Shown piece after piece: positions 16,264 through 24,621 of a stretch of DNA of 56,671 nucleotides. Source of the DNA: Chryseobacterium luquanense. GTDB lineage: Bacteria > Bacteroidota > Bacteroidia > Flavobacteriales > Weeksellaceae. The notes beneath the pieces were generated by a model that was not told the origin of the DNA, ran no database searches, and saw nothing but the letters and a program-made list of their open reading frames with translations. The position numbers were made by a program, and so were the translations under genes. The first letter of the stretch is position 1. Each line of letters begins with the position of its first letter. The stretch lies in contig NZ_JAOVZV010000029.1 in assembly GCF_026460945.1 (NCBI RefSeq), forward strand, positions 1-56,671, written 5' to 3'.

Positions 16264-17193
16264 TTATTTAGCGGAAAGTGCTTCTTCGCTAATATCTGCA
16301 ACCTGAATGCTTTTAATAGCTGATTTGGTTGAGGATGCTGTACTTCCACCCATAATGTATAATTTATTGTTATATATTTCCGCAGCAGCATGTCGTCTCG
16401 GAATCATATTGGATGATAACCTATGTAATTTATTGGTTTCTGTATCAAAATAGGCCAGAAAATTCTGATTATTATAACCGCCTGCAATGAAAATCTTATT
16501 ACCGTATACCGCTAATGAATGACCCGATATCGCAGCAGGCATCATATATTGCTCAGTCCACTCATTTTTGTTTAGATCATACACATTCACCAGCCGGGAT
16601 GATGTGCCGTTAAAACCACCAATAACATAAAGCTTATCATTCACAATTTTGCCCTTTGCTTCTCTGGCTGTTGGCATATTTGGTAAAGTGTGCCATGTGT
16701 CTGAAGCAATATCGTAATACTGAAACCTGTCAGAAAATACTGTGGTGGCGGCATTGTTGAGCCCACTTCCGCCGAACGTATATATTTTTCCGTTATGGAT
16801 GGCAGAACCTGCATTTCCTGTGTAGGCACGGTTAACAGCTCCCTTCGTTTTTTGATGAGTTTCAAGGTCTATAATTTCAAGATGGCTGTTTCCCCACCCG
16901 TTAAAAATATAAATTTTATTACCGTAAGTCTCCGAATTGGCAAACCTTTTAGGAACCAGACTGGAGTTGATGATACTCCAGCGGTTATCTTTAATACTGT
17001 ATTTCTCAATAATAGTAGCATTGCCATCTGCATCTTTATACCCATTGCTCACATAGATATTGTCACCTGCAATGGCACTGCTTGTCGCTCCTCTGCGAAT
17101 AGACATATCTGCAAGATGTTTAAAATTAAGGGTTTGTGCACTGGCTAAACATAAACCGAAAAGTGAAAGGAGTAGTAGTAGTCTTGTTTTCAA
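16264..17193 (-). CDS. Exported Kelch-repeat beta-propeller protein
   Basis: A signal peptide (MKTRLLLLLSLFGLCLASAQ) precedes about six Kelch motifs across residues 35-300. Each has the pattern hydrophobic strand, GG or NG, then Tyr and Trp (for example NKIYIFNGWG, GKIYTFGGSG, DKLYVIGGFN, NKIFIAGGYN, NKLYIMGGST). Six blades give one complete propeller. There is no T9SS tail and no catalytic residue, so a binding or scaffold role outside the cytoplasm is likely. The broken lipoprotein gene lies 66 bases downstream on the same strand; the two may have formed a unit. Confidence 0.85.
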   Translation of the reverse strand: MKTRLLLLLSLFGLCLASAQTLNFKHLADMSIRRGATSSAIAGDNIYVSNGYKDADGNATIIEKYSIKDNRWSIINSSLVPKRFANSETYGNKIYIFNGWGNSHLEIIDLETHQKTKGAVNRAYTGNAGSAIHNGKIYTFGGSGLNNAATTVFSDRFQYYDIASDTWHTLPNMPTAREAKGKIVNDKLYVIGGFNGTSSRLVNVYDLNKNEWTEQYMMPAAISGHSLAVYGNKIFIAGGYNNQNFLAYFDTETNKLHRLSSNMIPRRHAAAEIYNNKLYIMGGSTASSTKSAIKSIQVADISEEALSAK

Positions 17194-17291
17194 TCGGGGG
17201 TGGGATTTGGTTTTAAAGATAGGAAAAAGTCACGGATTACAAATCCGGGACATCGGGTTGGTTTTTTATTTACAGATTATGCTGAAAAGAG

Positions 17292-17318
17292 AAAACCGCT
17301 CGGGCTTGAGCGGTTTTT
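17292..17318 (-). terminator. Terminator of the TIR operon
   Basis: AAAACCGCTC (17292-17301) pairs with GAGCGGTTTT (17308-17317) around a 6-base loop. On the minus strand it is followed by CTCTTTTC. The plus-strand side also has T-runs. It lies between the operon and the upstream end of the Kelch gene. Confidence 0.8.
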
Positions 17319-17329
17319 ATGTCTGTGGG

Positions 17330-17360
17330 TACGAGCGAGACGCTCGCACCAGCGTGGAGT
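17330..17360. repeat. Short palindromic repeat, copy 2
   Basis: CGAGCG-AGA-CGCTCG (17332-17346) is a perfect 6-bp hairpin, followed by CACCAGCGTGGAG. It matches the copy at 15703 and abuts the stop codon of the TIR operon's last gene. Confidence 0.7.
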
Positions 17361-17361
17361 A

Positions 17362-18219
17362 TTAAAGTAAATTATTTAAGTCTATGTCAAAACCAGTAGC
17401 TTTCAACTCTTTTGCTAACATCAATTTCCAACTCTCATCACCAGAGTAGCCTAAATAAAGGATTCCACTGAAATCTGATGGAATCTCTATATCCTTACCC
17501 TGTTCAAAAATAGCAACCACTTTATCTCTTCCAAGCTTGCCAAGAAAATACCCTAATTCTAAAATGACATTTTGTCGGGCTCTAAATTTTGCATTGTCCG
17601 GAGTGTCATTCTTTATGAAAGCCAAATCATCAGCCGATAATAGTACTATCGCATAGCTCACATCACTATAATCGGAAAATTTTTCTATAATAGTCCTTCC
17701 TTGATTGGGTTGTTCATGTAGAATTATAGGCTCTAAATCAAATTTTTCTAAAAATCTTGCTGTTGTTTGTTTCATCTCTTCATTATGCCCATGAACGATG
17801 AATACCTTATTGCCAGCAACTTTAGTCTCCAAATTATTCTTTTCCTTATGCTTCTTTTCTTCTTCAGCAATTTTATATCCGGCTGGACCTTGAATATAAT
17901 TGTCTAGAACATCAACCCCTTCCCAAAATGCATTTTCATAGTTTCCGTAGGCTGTCAAATCAATAAAATTAGTATTCATATCCCGTCTAAACTTCTCTTC
18001 TTGATATAATCTTTCGCTTATCACATTATACTTTTCGGAAGTTTCTCTAATGTGAATTCTCCCAATATCAACTGAATTAATTGACGTTCCATTGATAAAT
18101 ATAATTCCTGCTTGCTCATAGGGTTCAATAATTTTTTTTAATAAATCATCTTCTGATAAATCTACTATTCTTTCGACACTATTATCTTTTGTAATTATTA
18201 AAGTGTGGTAATATTTCAT
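17362..18219 (-). CDS. TIR-like domain protein (PF10137 type), operon gene 3
   Basis: The C-terminal half (~137-280) is a TIR-like domain of the PF10137/Cap12 type. It starts KVFIVHGHNEE, continues EQPNQGRTIIEKF with Glu179 as the candidate NADase catalytic residue, then SADDL, RARQNVILELGYFLGKLGR and PSDFSGILYL. The N-terminal ~110 residues are a separate domain (LSEDDLLKKIIEPYEQ, then GRIHIRETSE) seen on other standalone TIR-like proteins. That part probably senses a trigger; a charged linker joins the two. Relatives deplete NAD in CBASS and Pycsar anti-phage defence, but no cyclase gene is present here. It follows the DUF2158-like gene after 28 bases and is the last gene of the operon. Confidence 0.85.
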   Translation of the reverse strand: MKYYHTLIITKDNSVERIVDLSEDDLLKKIIEPYEQAGIIFINGTSINSVDIGRIHIRETSEKYNVISERLYQEEKFRRDMNTNFIDLTAYGNYENAFWEGVDVLDNYIQGPAGYKIAEEEKKHKEKNNLETKVAGNKVFIVHGHNEEMKQTTARFLEKFDLEPIILHEQPNQGRTIIEKFSDYSDVSYAIVLLSADDLAFIKNDTPDNAKFRARQNVILELGYFLGKLGRDKVVAIFEQGKDIEIPSDFSGILYLGYSGDESWKLMLAKELKATGFDIDLNNLL

Positions 18220-18247
18220 AAAATAATAAAATTATGTGTTATTAAAG

Positions 18248-18478
18248 CTAAAGTATTGATCTATATTTAATCGTATTACTTCTGTCGAAATCATCAGCAT
18301 TAATTAGTTCAGCAAATAGAAATTCTTCCTCCGTCTTTTGACCGTTGTTGTCAATCCATCTACATTTAATTTCTTTTGTTTCAGAATCAGTTGCAATAAC
18401 TATCATTATTATTTTTTTATTTGATTTATGATAAACACTATCACCAATATCAAAATCTTCAAAATTGTATTTTTTCAT
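18248..18478 (-). CDS. DUF2158/YodC-like small protein, operon gene 2
   Basis: The 76-residue protein matches the small DUF2158 family (E. coli YodC-like): an N-terminal FDIGDSVYHKS strand, a central KCRWIDNNGQ and EEEFLFAEL near the end. The fold is probably a small SH3-like barrel. It sits 5 bases after the first TIR-like gene and 28 bases before the second, so the three are cotranscribed. In this family no biochemical role is established to my knowledge. Here it could be an accessory, regulatory or nucleic-acid-binding part of a TIR system; that is inference. Confidence 0.75.
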   Translation of the reverse strand: MKKYNFEDFDIGDSVYHKSNKKIIMIVIATDSETKEIKCRWIDNNGQKTEEEFLFAELINADDFDRSNTIKYRSIL

Positions 18479-18483
18479 AATAC

Positions 18484-19353
18484 CTACAATATTTTATTTG
18501 CATCGACATTATACCCGAAAGCATTTAATTCTTTTGCTAATTTAAATTTCCAATTTCCAATTTCATCAAGAGGAGTGTACAAAACTCCATGCACATCACT
18601 AGGAAGTTCGACACCATTTTCGTAAAGAGGGAATATTTTATTTCTTCCTAATTTACCAATAAAGTAACCCATTTCAATAAGTACATTTTGCCTTGCTCTA
18701 TATTTATCTTCTGTTTCTTCTTTCGTTCTTCCTAAATCATCTGCTGTTAGAATAATGACGGCAAAACCAACGTCTGAATGAAGTTCAAATTTCTCAATAA
18801 TAGTTTGTCCCTGATTTGGTTGTTCTGATAAAATAATTGGATCTAATCCGAGTTTTTCAATAGTTCTAGCTACATCAATTTTAGTTCTTTCATCATGACC
18901 ATGAACAATAAAAATTTTATTAGAAATCATAATATCTTCTTTTTTGTTTTTACTTTTCTCAATTTTACTTTTTAATAAATCAGCTTTAATTTCTAATTTT
19001 TTCAAATTAAAAATTTTTGCACTTAGTATTTCTTGAAAATTTGATATTTTATCATTTGGTGTTTGTGCTCTAACTCCTTGTGCAAAACCAATAAACAGCG
19101 CACATTTATCGTACCTATCCCTATATTCATTGTATTCATTATTAAAAGATTGTTTTAGGTATTCAGAATTATAATCATTCCAAATATTATATCTTTCTTT
19201 TAATTCTTCGAATTCAGGAACTGTTGTAATTTTCTTCTGTAAAATTTCTTCTCCAATTTGGACTCTCTCAGCTAAAGATTTTTTAAACTCTCCCTGAGAG
19301 ATTAATAGTGTAGTTTGAGGAATTTCTTTGTGTTCATTTGCCTTTTTAGCCAT
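18484..19353 (-). CDS. TIR-like domain protein (PF10137 type), operon gene 1
   Basis: The C-terminal ~145 residues form a PF10137-type TIR-like domain: KIFIVHGHDER, EQPNQGQTIIEKF with candidate catalytic Glu187, TADDL, YRARQNVLIEMGYFIGKLGR and LPSDVHGVLY. It is closely similar to the domain in the third operon gene. The N-terminal ~130 residues are different: a helical domain (LISQGEFKKSLAERVQIGEEIL, here ~17-38, then YNIWNDYNSEYLKQSF) followed by a lysine-rich coiled linker. Two paralogous effectors with unlike sensors in one operon is the notable point. It is the first gene, behind a TATATTTG promoter. Confidence 0.85.
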   Translation of the reverse strand: MAKKANEHKEIPQTTLLISQGEFKKSLAERVQIGEEILQKKITTVPEFEELKERYNIWNDYNSEYLKQSFNNEYNEYRDRYDKCALFIGFAQGVRAQTPNDKISNFQEILSAKIFNLKKLEIKADLLKSKIEKSKNKKEDIMISNKIFIVHGHDERTKIDVARTIEKLGLDPIILSEQPNQGQTIIEKFELHSDVGFAVIILTADDLGRTKEETEDKYRARQNVLIEMGYFIGKLGRNKIFPLYENGVELPSDVHGVLYTPLDEIGNWKFKLAKELNAFGYNVDANKIL

Positions 19354-19379
19354 AGGTTTTTAGCGAATTTGATAACTCA

Positions 19380-19387
19380 CAAATATA
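19380..19387 (-). promoter_or_regulatory. TIR operon promoter -7 box (TATATTTG)
   Basis: The minus strand reads TATATTTG, matching TAnnTTTG, and ends 26 bases before the ATG of the first TIR-like gene. The upstream 140 bases are AT-rich and hold no other gene. Confidence 0.5.
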
Positions 19388-19532
19388 AGAAACTCTACAA
19401 TATAGACATATGAATTATGGGTTATTTTCGCTTATAATCAGCGAACTATGTACTTGCTTTTTATTATCATCATATTATTTACGAAATTGAATACTATAAT
19501 ATCTGATTCTTACAGGAAGCTATGATTTAAAC

Positions 19533-19565
19533 AAAAAAAACCGCTCAGAAAAATCTGAACGGTTT
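19533..19565 (-). terminator. groEL terminator
   Basis: AACCGCTCAG and CTGAACGGTT pair with one mismatch around AAAAAT. On the minus strand eight Ts follow. It lies about 30 bases after the groEL stop. Confidence 0.85.
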
Positions 19566-19579
19566 ATATATAATTGTCT

Positions 19580-19592
19580 CGGCGACACGCCG
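19580..19592. repeat. Short palindrome against the groEL stop
   Basis: CGGCG-ACA-CGCCG is a perfect 5-bp hairpin three bases from the groEL stop codon. It shares the ACA-centred layout of the 15703 and 17330 palindromes, but the arms differ. Confidence 0.4.
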
Positions 19593-19594
19593 CG

Positions 19595-21220
19595 TTACAT
19601 CATTCCTGGCATTCCACCTCCCATTGGCATAGCAGGTTCTGCGCTCTTAATTTCAGTGATTACGCACTCAGTTGTTAACAGCATTCCAGAAACTGAAGCT
19701 GCATTTTCAAGGGCAACTCTTGTTACTTTCGTAGGGTCGATGATTCCTGCTTCAAGCATGTTTACATACTCGTCAGTTTTTGCATTGTAACCGAAATCTG
19801 CAGTTCCTTCTGCAACTTTAGCAACGATTACAGAACCTTCACCTCCTGCGTTGGCAACGATTTGTCTCAATGGCTCTTCGATCGCTCTTTTTACGATTTT
19901 AATACCCGTAGTTTCGTCAGCGTTGATGCCTGTAAGATTAGCCAAAGCTTCAATAGCTCTTACCAAAGCAACACCACCACCTGCAACGATACCTTCTTCA
20001 ACAGCAGCTCTTGTAGCGTTTAATGCATCGTCAACTCTGTCTTTTTTCTCTTTCATTTCAACTTCAGAAGCTGCACCTACATAAAGTACGGCAACACCAC
20101 CAGCTAATTTAGCCAGTCTCTCCTGTAGTTTTTCCCTGTCGTAGTCAGAAGTAGTTGTCTCCATCTGAGCTTTGATCTGGTTTACTCTGCCTTTGATTTT
20201 GCTTTCTTCACCACCACCATTTACAACTGTTGTGTTGTCTTTGTCGATCGTTACTTTTTCAGCAGTTCCCAACATATCAATGGTAATGTTTTCCATTGTG
20301 AAACCTTGTTCTTCAGAAATTACCTGTCCGCCAGTTAAGATAGCGATATCTTCTAACATTGCTTTTCTTCTGTCACCAAATCCTGGAGCTTTTACAGCAG
20401 CAATTTTAAGAGAACCTCTTAATTTGTTTACCACTAAAGTTGCCAAAGCTTCACCTTCAACTTCTTCAGAGATAATTAATAAAGATTTACCTCCTTGAGC
20501 AATTGGTTCAAGAACAGGAAGTAATTCTTTCATTGAAGAGATTTTTTTCTCTACTAAAAGGATGTATGGATTTTCCAATTCAGCTAACATTTTCTCAGGA
20601 TTTGTCACGAAGTAAGGCGACTGGTATCCTCTGTCAAACTGCATACCTTCCACAACGTCTACAGTTGTGTCGATACCTTTAGCTTCTTCTACAGTGATTA
20701 CCCCTTCTTTCCCTACTTTTCCGAAAGCTTCAGCGATTAATGAACCGATCGTTTCGTCGTTGTTTGCAGAAACTGAAGCAACTTGCTTCACCATTTCTGT
20801 AGAATCACCTACTTCTTTAGACTGCTCTTTAAGGTTGGCAACAACAGCAGTTACTGCTTTGTCGATACCTCTTTTCAAGTCCATTGGGTTTGCACCTGCA
20901 GCTACGTTTTTAAGACCTTCTCTTACGATAGCCTGTGCCAGAACAGTAGCGGTAGTAGTACCGTCTCCTGCGATATCATTGGTTTTGGAAGCAACTTCTT
21001 TTACCATTTGCGCTCCCATGTTTTCTACTCTGTCTTCAAGTTCGATTTCTTTTGCTACAGAAACACCATCTTTAGTAACGTGAGGTGCACCGAAAGATTT
21101 TTCGATGACAACGTTTCTACCTTTTGGTCCTAAAGTTACTTTTACTGCATTAGCCAATGCATCAACTCCTCTTTTTAGAGCGTCTCTTGACTCGATATCG
21201 AATTTTATTTCTTTTGCCAT
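19595..21220 (-). CDS. groEL: 60-kDa chaperonin GroEL
   Basis: GroEL forms the double heptameric ring that folds proteins with GroES and ATP. The 541-residue sequence starts MAKEIKFDIESRDALKRGVD. It contains the nucleotide-binding GDGTTTATVLAQ, the equatorial AAVEEGIVAGGGVAL signature and the flexible GGM tail (MPMGGGMPGMM). It is the second gene of the groES-groEL operon, 107 bases after groES. Confidence 0.98.
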   Translation of the reverse strand: MAKEIKFDIESRDALKRGVDALANAVKVTLGPKGRNVVIEKSFGAPHVTKDGVSVAKEIELEDRVENMGAQMVKEVASKTNDIAGDGTTTATVLAQAIVREGLKNVAAGANPMDLKRGIDKAVTAVVANLKEQSKEVGDSTEMVKQVASVSANNDETIGSLIAEAFGKVGKEGVITVEEAKGIDTTVDVVEGMQFDRGYQSPYFVTNPEKMLAELENPYILLVEKKISSMKELLPVLEPIAQGGKSLLIISEEVEGEALATLVVNKLRGSLKIAAVKAPGFGDRRKAMLEDIAILTGGQVISEEQGFTMENITIDMLGTAEKVTIDKDNTTVVNGGGEESKIKGRVNQIKAQMETTTSDYDREKLQERLAKLAGGVAVLYVGAASEVEMKEKKDRVDDALNATRAAVEEGIVAGGGVALVRAIEALANLTGINADETTGIKIVKRAIEEPLRQIVANAGGEGSVIVAKVAEGTADFGYNAKTDEYVNMLEAGIIDPTKVTRVALENAASVSGMLLTTECVITEIKSAEPAMPMGGGMPGMM

Positions 21221-21327
21221 TTTGATTTGATATTAGATGTTAGATGTCAAAAGTTAGACACATAACATTTGTTTTAATTTGATTTTAATTTGAATAGTCT
21301 GAAATCTGATGTCTTGTTTATGGACTC

Positions 21328-21606
21328 TTATCCAATTACACCTAAAAGGTCAGCTTCCTTAACAATTAAGAAATCTTTTCCGTCTAATTTTAATTCAGAA
21401 CCTGAATATTTTCCATAAAGAACTTTGTCACCTACTTGTACAGTTGTAGGCTCATCTTTTTTTCCAGGACCTACTGCTACTACTGTACCTTCTTGTGGTT
21501 TTTCTTTTGCGGTGTCTGGAATAATAATACCTGAAGCTGTTTTAGTTTCTGCAGCGATTGGCTCGATCAAAACTCTGTCTGCTAATGGTTTAAAGTTTAC
21601 TGACAT
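21328..21606 (-). CDS. groES: 10-kDa co-chaperonin GroES
   Basis: GroES caps the GroEL ring. The 92-residue protein has the usual N-terminus (NFKPLADRVLIEPIAAETKT), the mobile loop (KTASGIIIPDTAKEKP) and the ending DFLIVKEADLLGVI. It precedes groEL on the same strand. Two 13-bp direct repeats lie 68-111 bases upstream and may mediate heat regulation (separate entry). No TAnnTTTG box was found. Confidence 0.98.
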   Translation of the reverse strand: MSVNFKPLADRVLIEPIAAETKTASGIIIPDTAKEKPQEGTVVAVGPGKKDEPTTVQVGDKVLYGKYSGSELKLDGKDFLIVKEADLLGVIG

Positions 21607-21673
21607 AATATATTTTATTTTTAATTATTTCTGTGTTGGAATTGTCTAATTGTATGCCAAGAAGAGGTTTTTA

Positions 21674-21717
21674 AAATTTTGGCAGACTTTTGAGACGGAG
21701 TGTGAAATTTTGGCAGA
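21674..21717 (-). promoter_or_regulatory. Direct repeats upstream of groES
   Basis: AAATTTTGGCAGA occurs at 21674-21686 and again at 21705-21717, identical over 13 bases and 31 bases apart (about three helical turns). On the groES strand this reads TCTGCCAAAATTT. Same-face spacing suggests an activator or repressor site. I saw no CIRCE-type palindrome. Confidence 0.55.
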
Positions 21718-21757
21718 AAAAAAGGACTGCAAAATTTACCATCCTTTTCTAATTTTA

Positions 21758-24136
21758 TTAGTTTTTCTTTCCTGCAGCCTGCATCGGATTCACTTTTCCG
21801 TTGGCGCCGCCTCTTACTGTTGCTTTTTGTTTCTCTTTAAATACCTGGAATTTTGAAGTTTCAGAACCTGCCTGGTCGTTGCTCCAGAAGTTGTTTGATG
21901 TATCAATATCTGCAGTCTCTCTCATTGGGTCAAGCTGAACAAATTTTAATTTCTTGTCAAAATAGAAGGTCTTTGATGCTTTATTCTCATTATGTCTCCA
22001 AATTTGAGCAGACGATTTATCTTTTAATTTTGATCCGTCTTCAAAGGTAAATTCTAAGATAATCGGCATTACAAGACCGCCTTTGTTCACAAAATCGATT
22101 TGATACGCTGTAATATTTTTAAATTTATCCTGATCTTTTTTATCTAAAGATTCGCTACTTTCTGTTTTGATACTATATTCTTTATCAGAATTTACTTTTT
22201 CCTGACCACGGTCGTAACGGTAGTAGAAATCCTGAAGATCTTTGTCTTTTTCCACCTCAAAAGTGATGGTTTTATTCTCTTTATTTCTGATTTTTGAGAT
22301 GTCTTCAAATTCGTTTTGCAAAGGTTTTTCAACTTTATATTTGGTTTCCTCAGCTTGTTTTACCGCAGTTAAGTCGGGAGTTGCAATCGTAACCTTATCA
22401 ATCGCAATGTCTACAGGATCGGTGCCGTAAAACCAGCCTCTCCAGAACCAATCCAAATCTTCACCGCTCGCATCTTCCATCGTTCTGAAAAAATCTGCCG
22501 GTTCAGGATGTTTGAACGCCCATCTTTTTGAATACGTCTTAAATGCTTTATCGAAAAGGTCTCTTCCCATAATTGTTTCACGAAGAATATTCAGACCAGT
22601 TGCTGGTTTAGCATAAGCATTTGGACCAAACTGAATGATATTTTCAGAATTACTCATAATTGGCTCTAATTGATCTTTCGGAAGCTTCATGTAATCAACG
22701 ATTGTCCAAGCCGGACCACGTTTTGACGGAAATTTATTATCCCACTTTTCTTCCGTTAAATATTCTGTGAATGTATTTAAACCTTCATCCATCCAGCTCC
22801 ACTGTCTTTCGTCTGAATTAATAATCATCGGGAAAAAGTTGTGTCCTACTTCATGAATGATTACCCCAATCATTCCGTTTTTCGTGCCTTCAGAATAGGT
22901 TCCGTCCTTTTCGGTTCTTCCGAAATTGAAACAGATCATCGGATATTCCATTCCGTTCGAAGCTTCCACAGACTGTGCAACCGGATAAGGATAGGGAATC
23001 GTGAATTCTGAATAGGTTTTAATCGTATGAGCAACAGCTTTCGTAGAAAATTTTCTATATAAGCCATAAGCTTCCTTCGGGTAGAAACTCATCGCCATTA
23101 CTTTATTGTTGTTTTCAGGAATCGTAACGCCCATGGCATCCCAGACAAATTTTCTTGAAGCTGTCCATGCAAAATCTCTAACATCTTTTGCCTCAAAAAC
23201 CCATGTCTTTCTTTGTTTTGAATGATTTTTCTCTGCCTTTTTAGCTTCCTCCAAAGTCACAATTTCTACCGGCTCATTCGAAGTTTGTGATTTTTTATAT
23301 CTTGATAATTGTTCAGGAGTTAAAACCTGCTCGTAGTTTTTACATTCTCCGGTTCCTCCAATCACATGATCAGCCGGAACGTTCATCGAAACTTTATAAT
23401 TCCCAAAAACTAAGGCAAATTCACCTCTTCCTGTGAACTGATGATTCTGCCAACCCTGAAAATCACTGTATACACACATTCTTGGGAACCACTGGGTGAT
23501 GGTGTACAAATCGTTTCCGTCTTCTGCAAAATTTTCATAACCGCCGCGGCCGCCCATTTTCATACGGTTTGGGATATTGTAATTCCAATCGATCTTAAAT
23601 ATAAATTTTTCACCTTTCTTTAAAACTTTAGGCAAATCAATACGCATCATCGTTTTATTGACGGTGTATTTTAAAGGATTTCCCGAAGCGTCGGTTACTT
23701 TTTCAAGATTAACGCCATACCCATTATCTTTTGCGGGAAGATCTGTCGTCTTTAATTGCTGGTCGTTCAAAGATTTTGGAAGGGTAGAAGAGAACTGATA
23801 ATCCGCTTTTTTAACCGTTGATTGTTGGTTCTCATCCAACTGTAACCAAATATAATCTAAATCATCCGGCGAATTATTATGATAGGTCACCGTTTCCGAA
23901 CCTTTCAGATTTCTTTTATCTTCGTCGAGATATGCGGTTATATCGTAATCTGCTCTGTTTTGCCAATACGCTTGTCCCGGCGCTCCGGAAGCTGTTCTGT
24001 AAACGTTTGGAGTAGGTAGGGTAGTCCCCAACTGTTCAAATCTGTTTCCGTGGTTGCTTCCCGGATTGTTTTGAATGTTTTGGGCAGAAACACCTATATA
24101 GAGGAATACCGAAAGTACCGTTATTTTTAATTGCAT
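21758..24136 (-). CDS. Exported M1 family aminopeptidase
   Basis: This zinc aminopeptidase has a signal peptide (MQLKITVLSVFLYIGVSAQ). The zinc site is HEVGHNFFP, followed 18 residues after the second His by Glu in MDEGLNTF. The exopeptidase GxMEN loop appears as SNGMEYP. After the catalytic core (~40-600) comes a ~190-residue C-terminal beta-rich region that is Lys/Asp-rich. The length of 792 aa is in range for bacteroidetal members. In related genomes, as I recall, this gene neighbours DUF6702 and HupE/UreJ genes, as here. Confidence 0.92.
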   Translation of the reverse strand: MQLKITVLSVFLYIGVSAQNIQNNPGSNHGNRFEQLGTTLPTPNVYRTASGAPGQAYWQNRADYDITAYLDEDKRNLKGSETVTYHNNSPDDLDYIWLQLDENQQSTVKKADYQFSSTLPKSLNDQQLKTTDLPAKDNGYGVNLEKVTDASGNPLKYTVNKTMMRIDLPKVLKKGEKFIFKIDWNYNIPNRMKMGGRGGYENFAEDGNDLYTITQWFPRMCVYSDFQGWQNHQFTGRGEFALVFGNYKVSMNVPADHVIGGTGECKNYEQVLTPEQLSRYKKSQTSNEPVEIVTLEEAKKAEKNHSKQRKTWVFEAKDVRDFAWTASRKFVWDAMGVTIPENNNKVMAMSFYPKEAYGLYRKFSTKAVAHTIKTYSEFTIPYPYPVAQSVEASNGMEYPMICFNFGRTEKDGTYSEGTKNGMIGVIIHEVGHNFFPMIINSDERQWSWMDEGLNTFTEYLTEEKWDNKFPSKRGPAWTIVDYMKLPKDQLEPIMSNSENIIQFGPNAYAKPATGLNILRETIMGRDLFDKAFKTYSKRWAFKHPEPADFFRTMEDASGEDLDWFWRGWFYGTDPVDIAIDKVTIATPDLTAVKQAEETKYKVEKPLQNEFEDISKIRNKENKTITFEVEKDKDLQDFYYRYDRGQEKVNSDKEYSIKTESSESLDKKDQDKFKNITAYQIDFVNKGGLVMPIILEFTFEDGSKLKDKSSAQIWRHNENKASKTFYFDKKLKFVQLDPMRETADIDTSNNFWSNDQAGSETSKFQVFKEKQKATVRGGANGKVNPMQAAGKKN

Positions 24137-24295
24137 GAACGAATAATTTAAGAATGATCAAATATAATAATAAGTATTTGAAAATTTGGAAATGTTGCTG
24201 CCAGAGATATGATTATTCGGGAATTGGCGGATCTTAAAAAATATTCAGTTTAAAAGAAACTGTAAAATGTTTTTCAAAAGCAATAAGATGGCGAG

Positions 24296-24551
24296 ATATT
24301 GATCGCAAAGTAATAATATTTGAGGCAGATGTTTTTATATTCTGGTGATGTGATTTTATATTATTCCTATGTGATGGTATATTCTTTCGATGCGGAGTTA
24401 TATTCTTGGAATGTAGACTTACATTCTTTCTATGTAACTTGATATTTTTGCAATGTGGAATAATATTCCTGTCTTGTTGTTTAATATTGGCACGGTGTCG
24501 ACTTTTGTTTTTACAATGTGAAAGGATGTTTTTCAAAGAATAGGTGTACAA
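24296..24551. repeat. 21-bp phased repeat array, locus 2
   Basis: ATATT-type cores on the plus strand occur at 24316, 24337, 24358, 24379, 24400, 24421, 24442, 24463, 24484, 24505 and 24526, every step exactly 21 bases. A further core at 24296 is 20 bases off. Typical units read ATATTCTTGGAATGTAGACTT. The minus strand has a 105-codon open frame giving repeated K-N-I heptads, but locus 1 carries stops in the equivalent frame, so the frame is a by-product. The array lies between the M1 peptidase start and the HupE/UreJ stop. Confidence 0.85.
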
Positions 24552-24621
24552 CGTGAAGAAAGTTTCGCTGCAGGAAAATAGTAGACTTTGCAGATCTCAA
24601 AAAACCAAGCCAATGATTGAT

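Noticed and set aside
17362..19353. Thoeris, CBASS or Pycsar system
   Set aside because: No ThsA, no nucleotide cyclase and no CD-NTase gene is present; the flanks are a Kelch gene and groEL.
24234..24551. 105-codon open frame with K-N-I heptads as a coiled or repeat protein
   Set aside because: The same heptads occur at 14036-14293 broken by stop codons, and the repeat unit is exactly 21 bases, so the frame follows from a DNA repeat. There is no signal, ribosome site or promoter.
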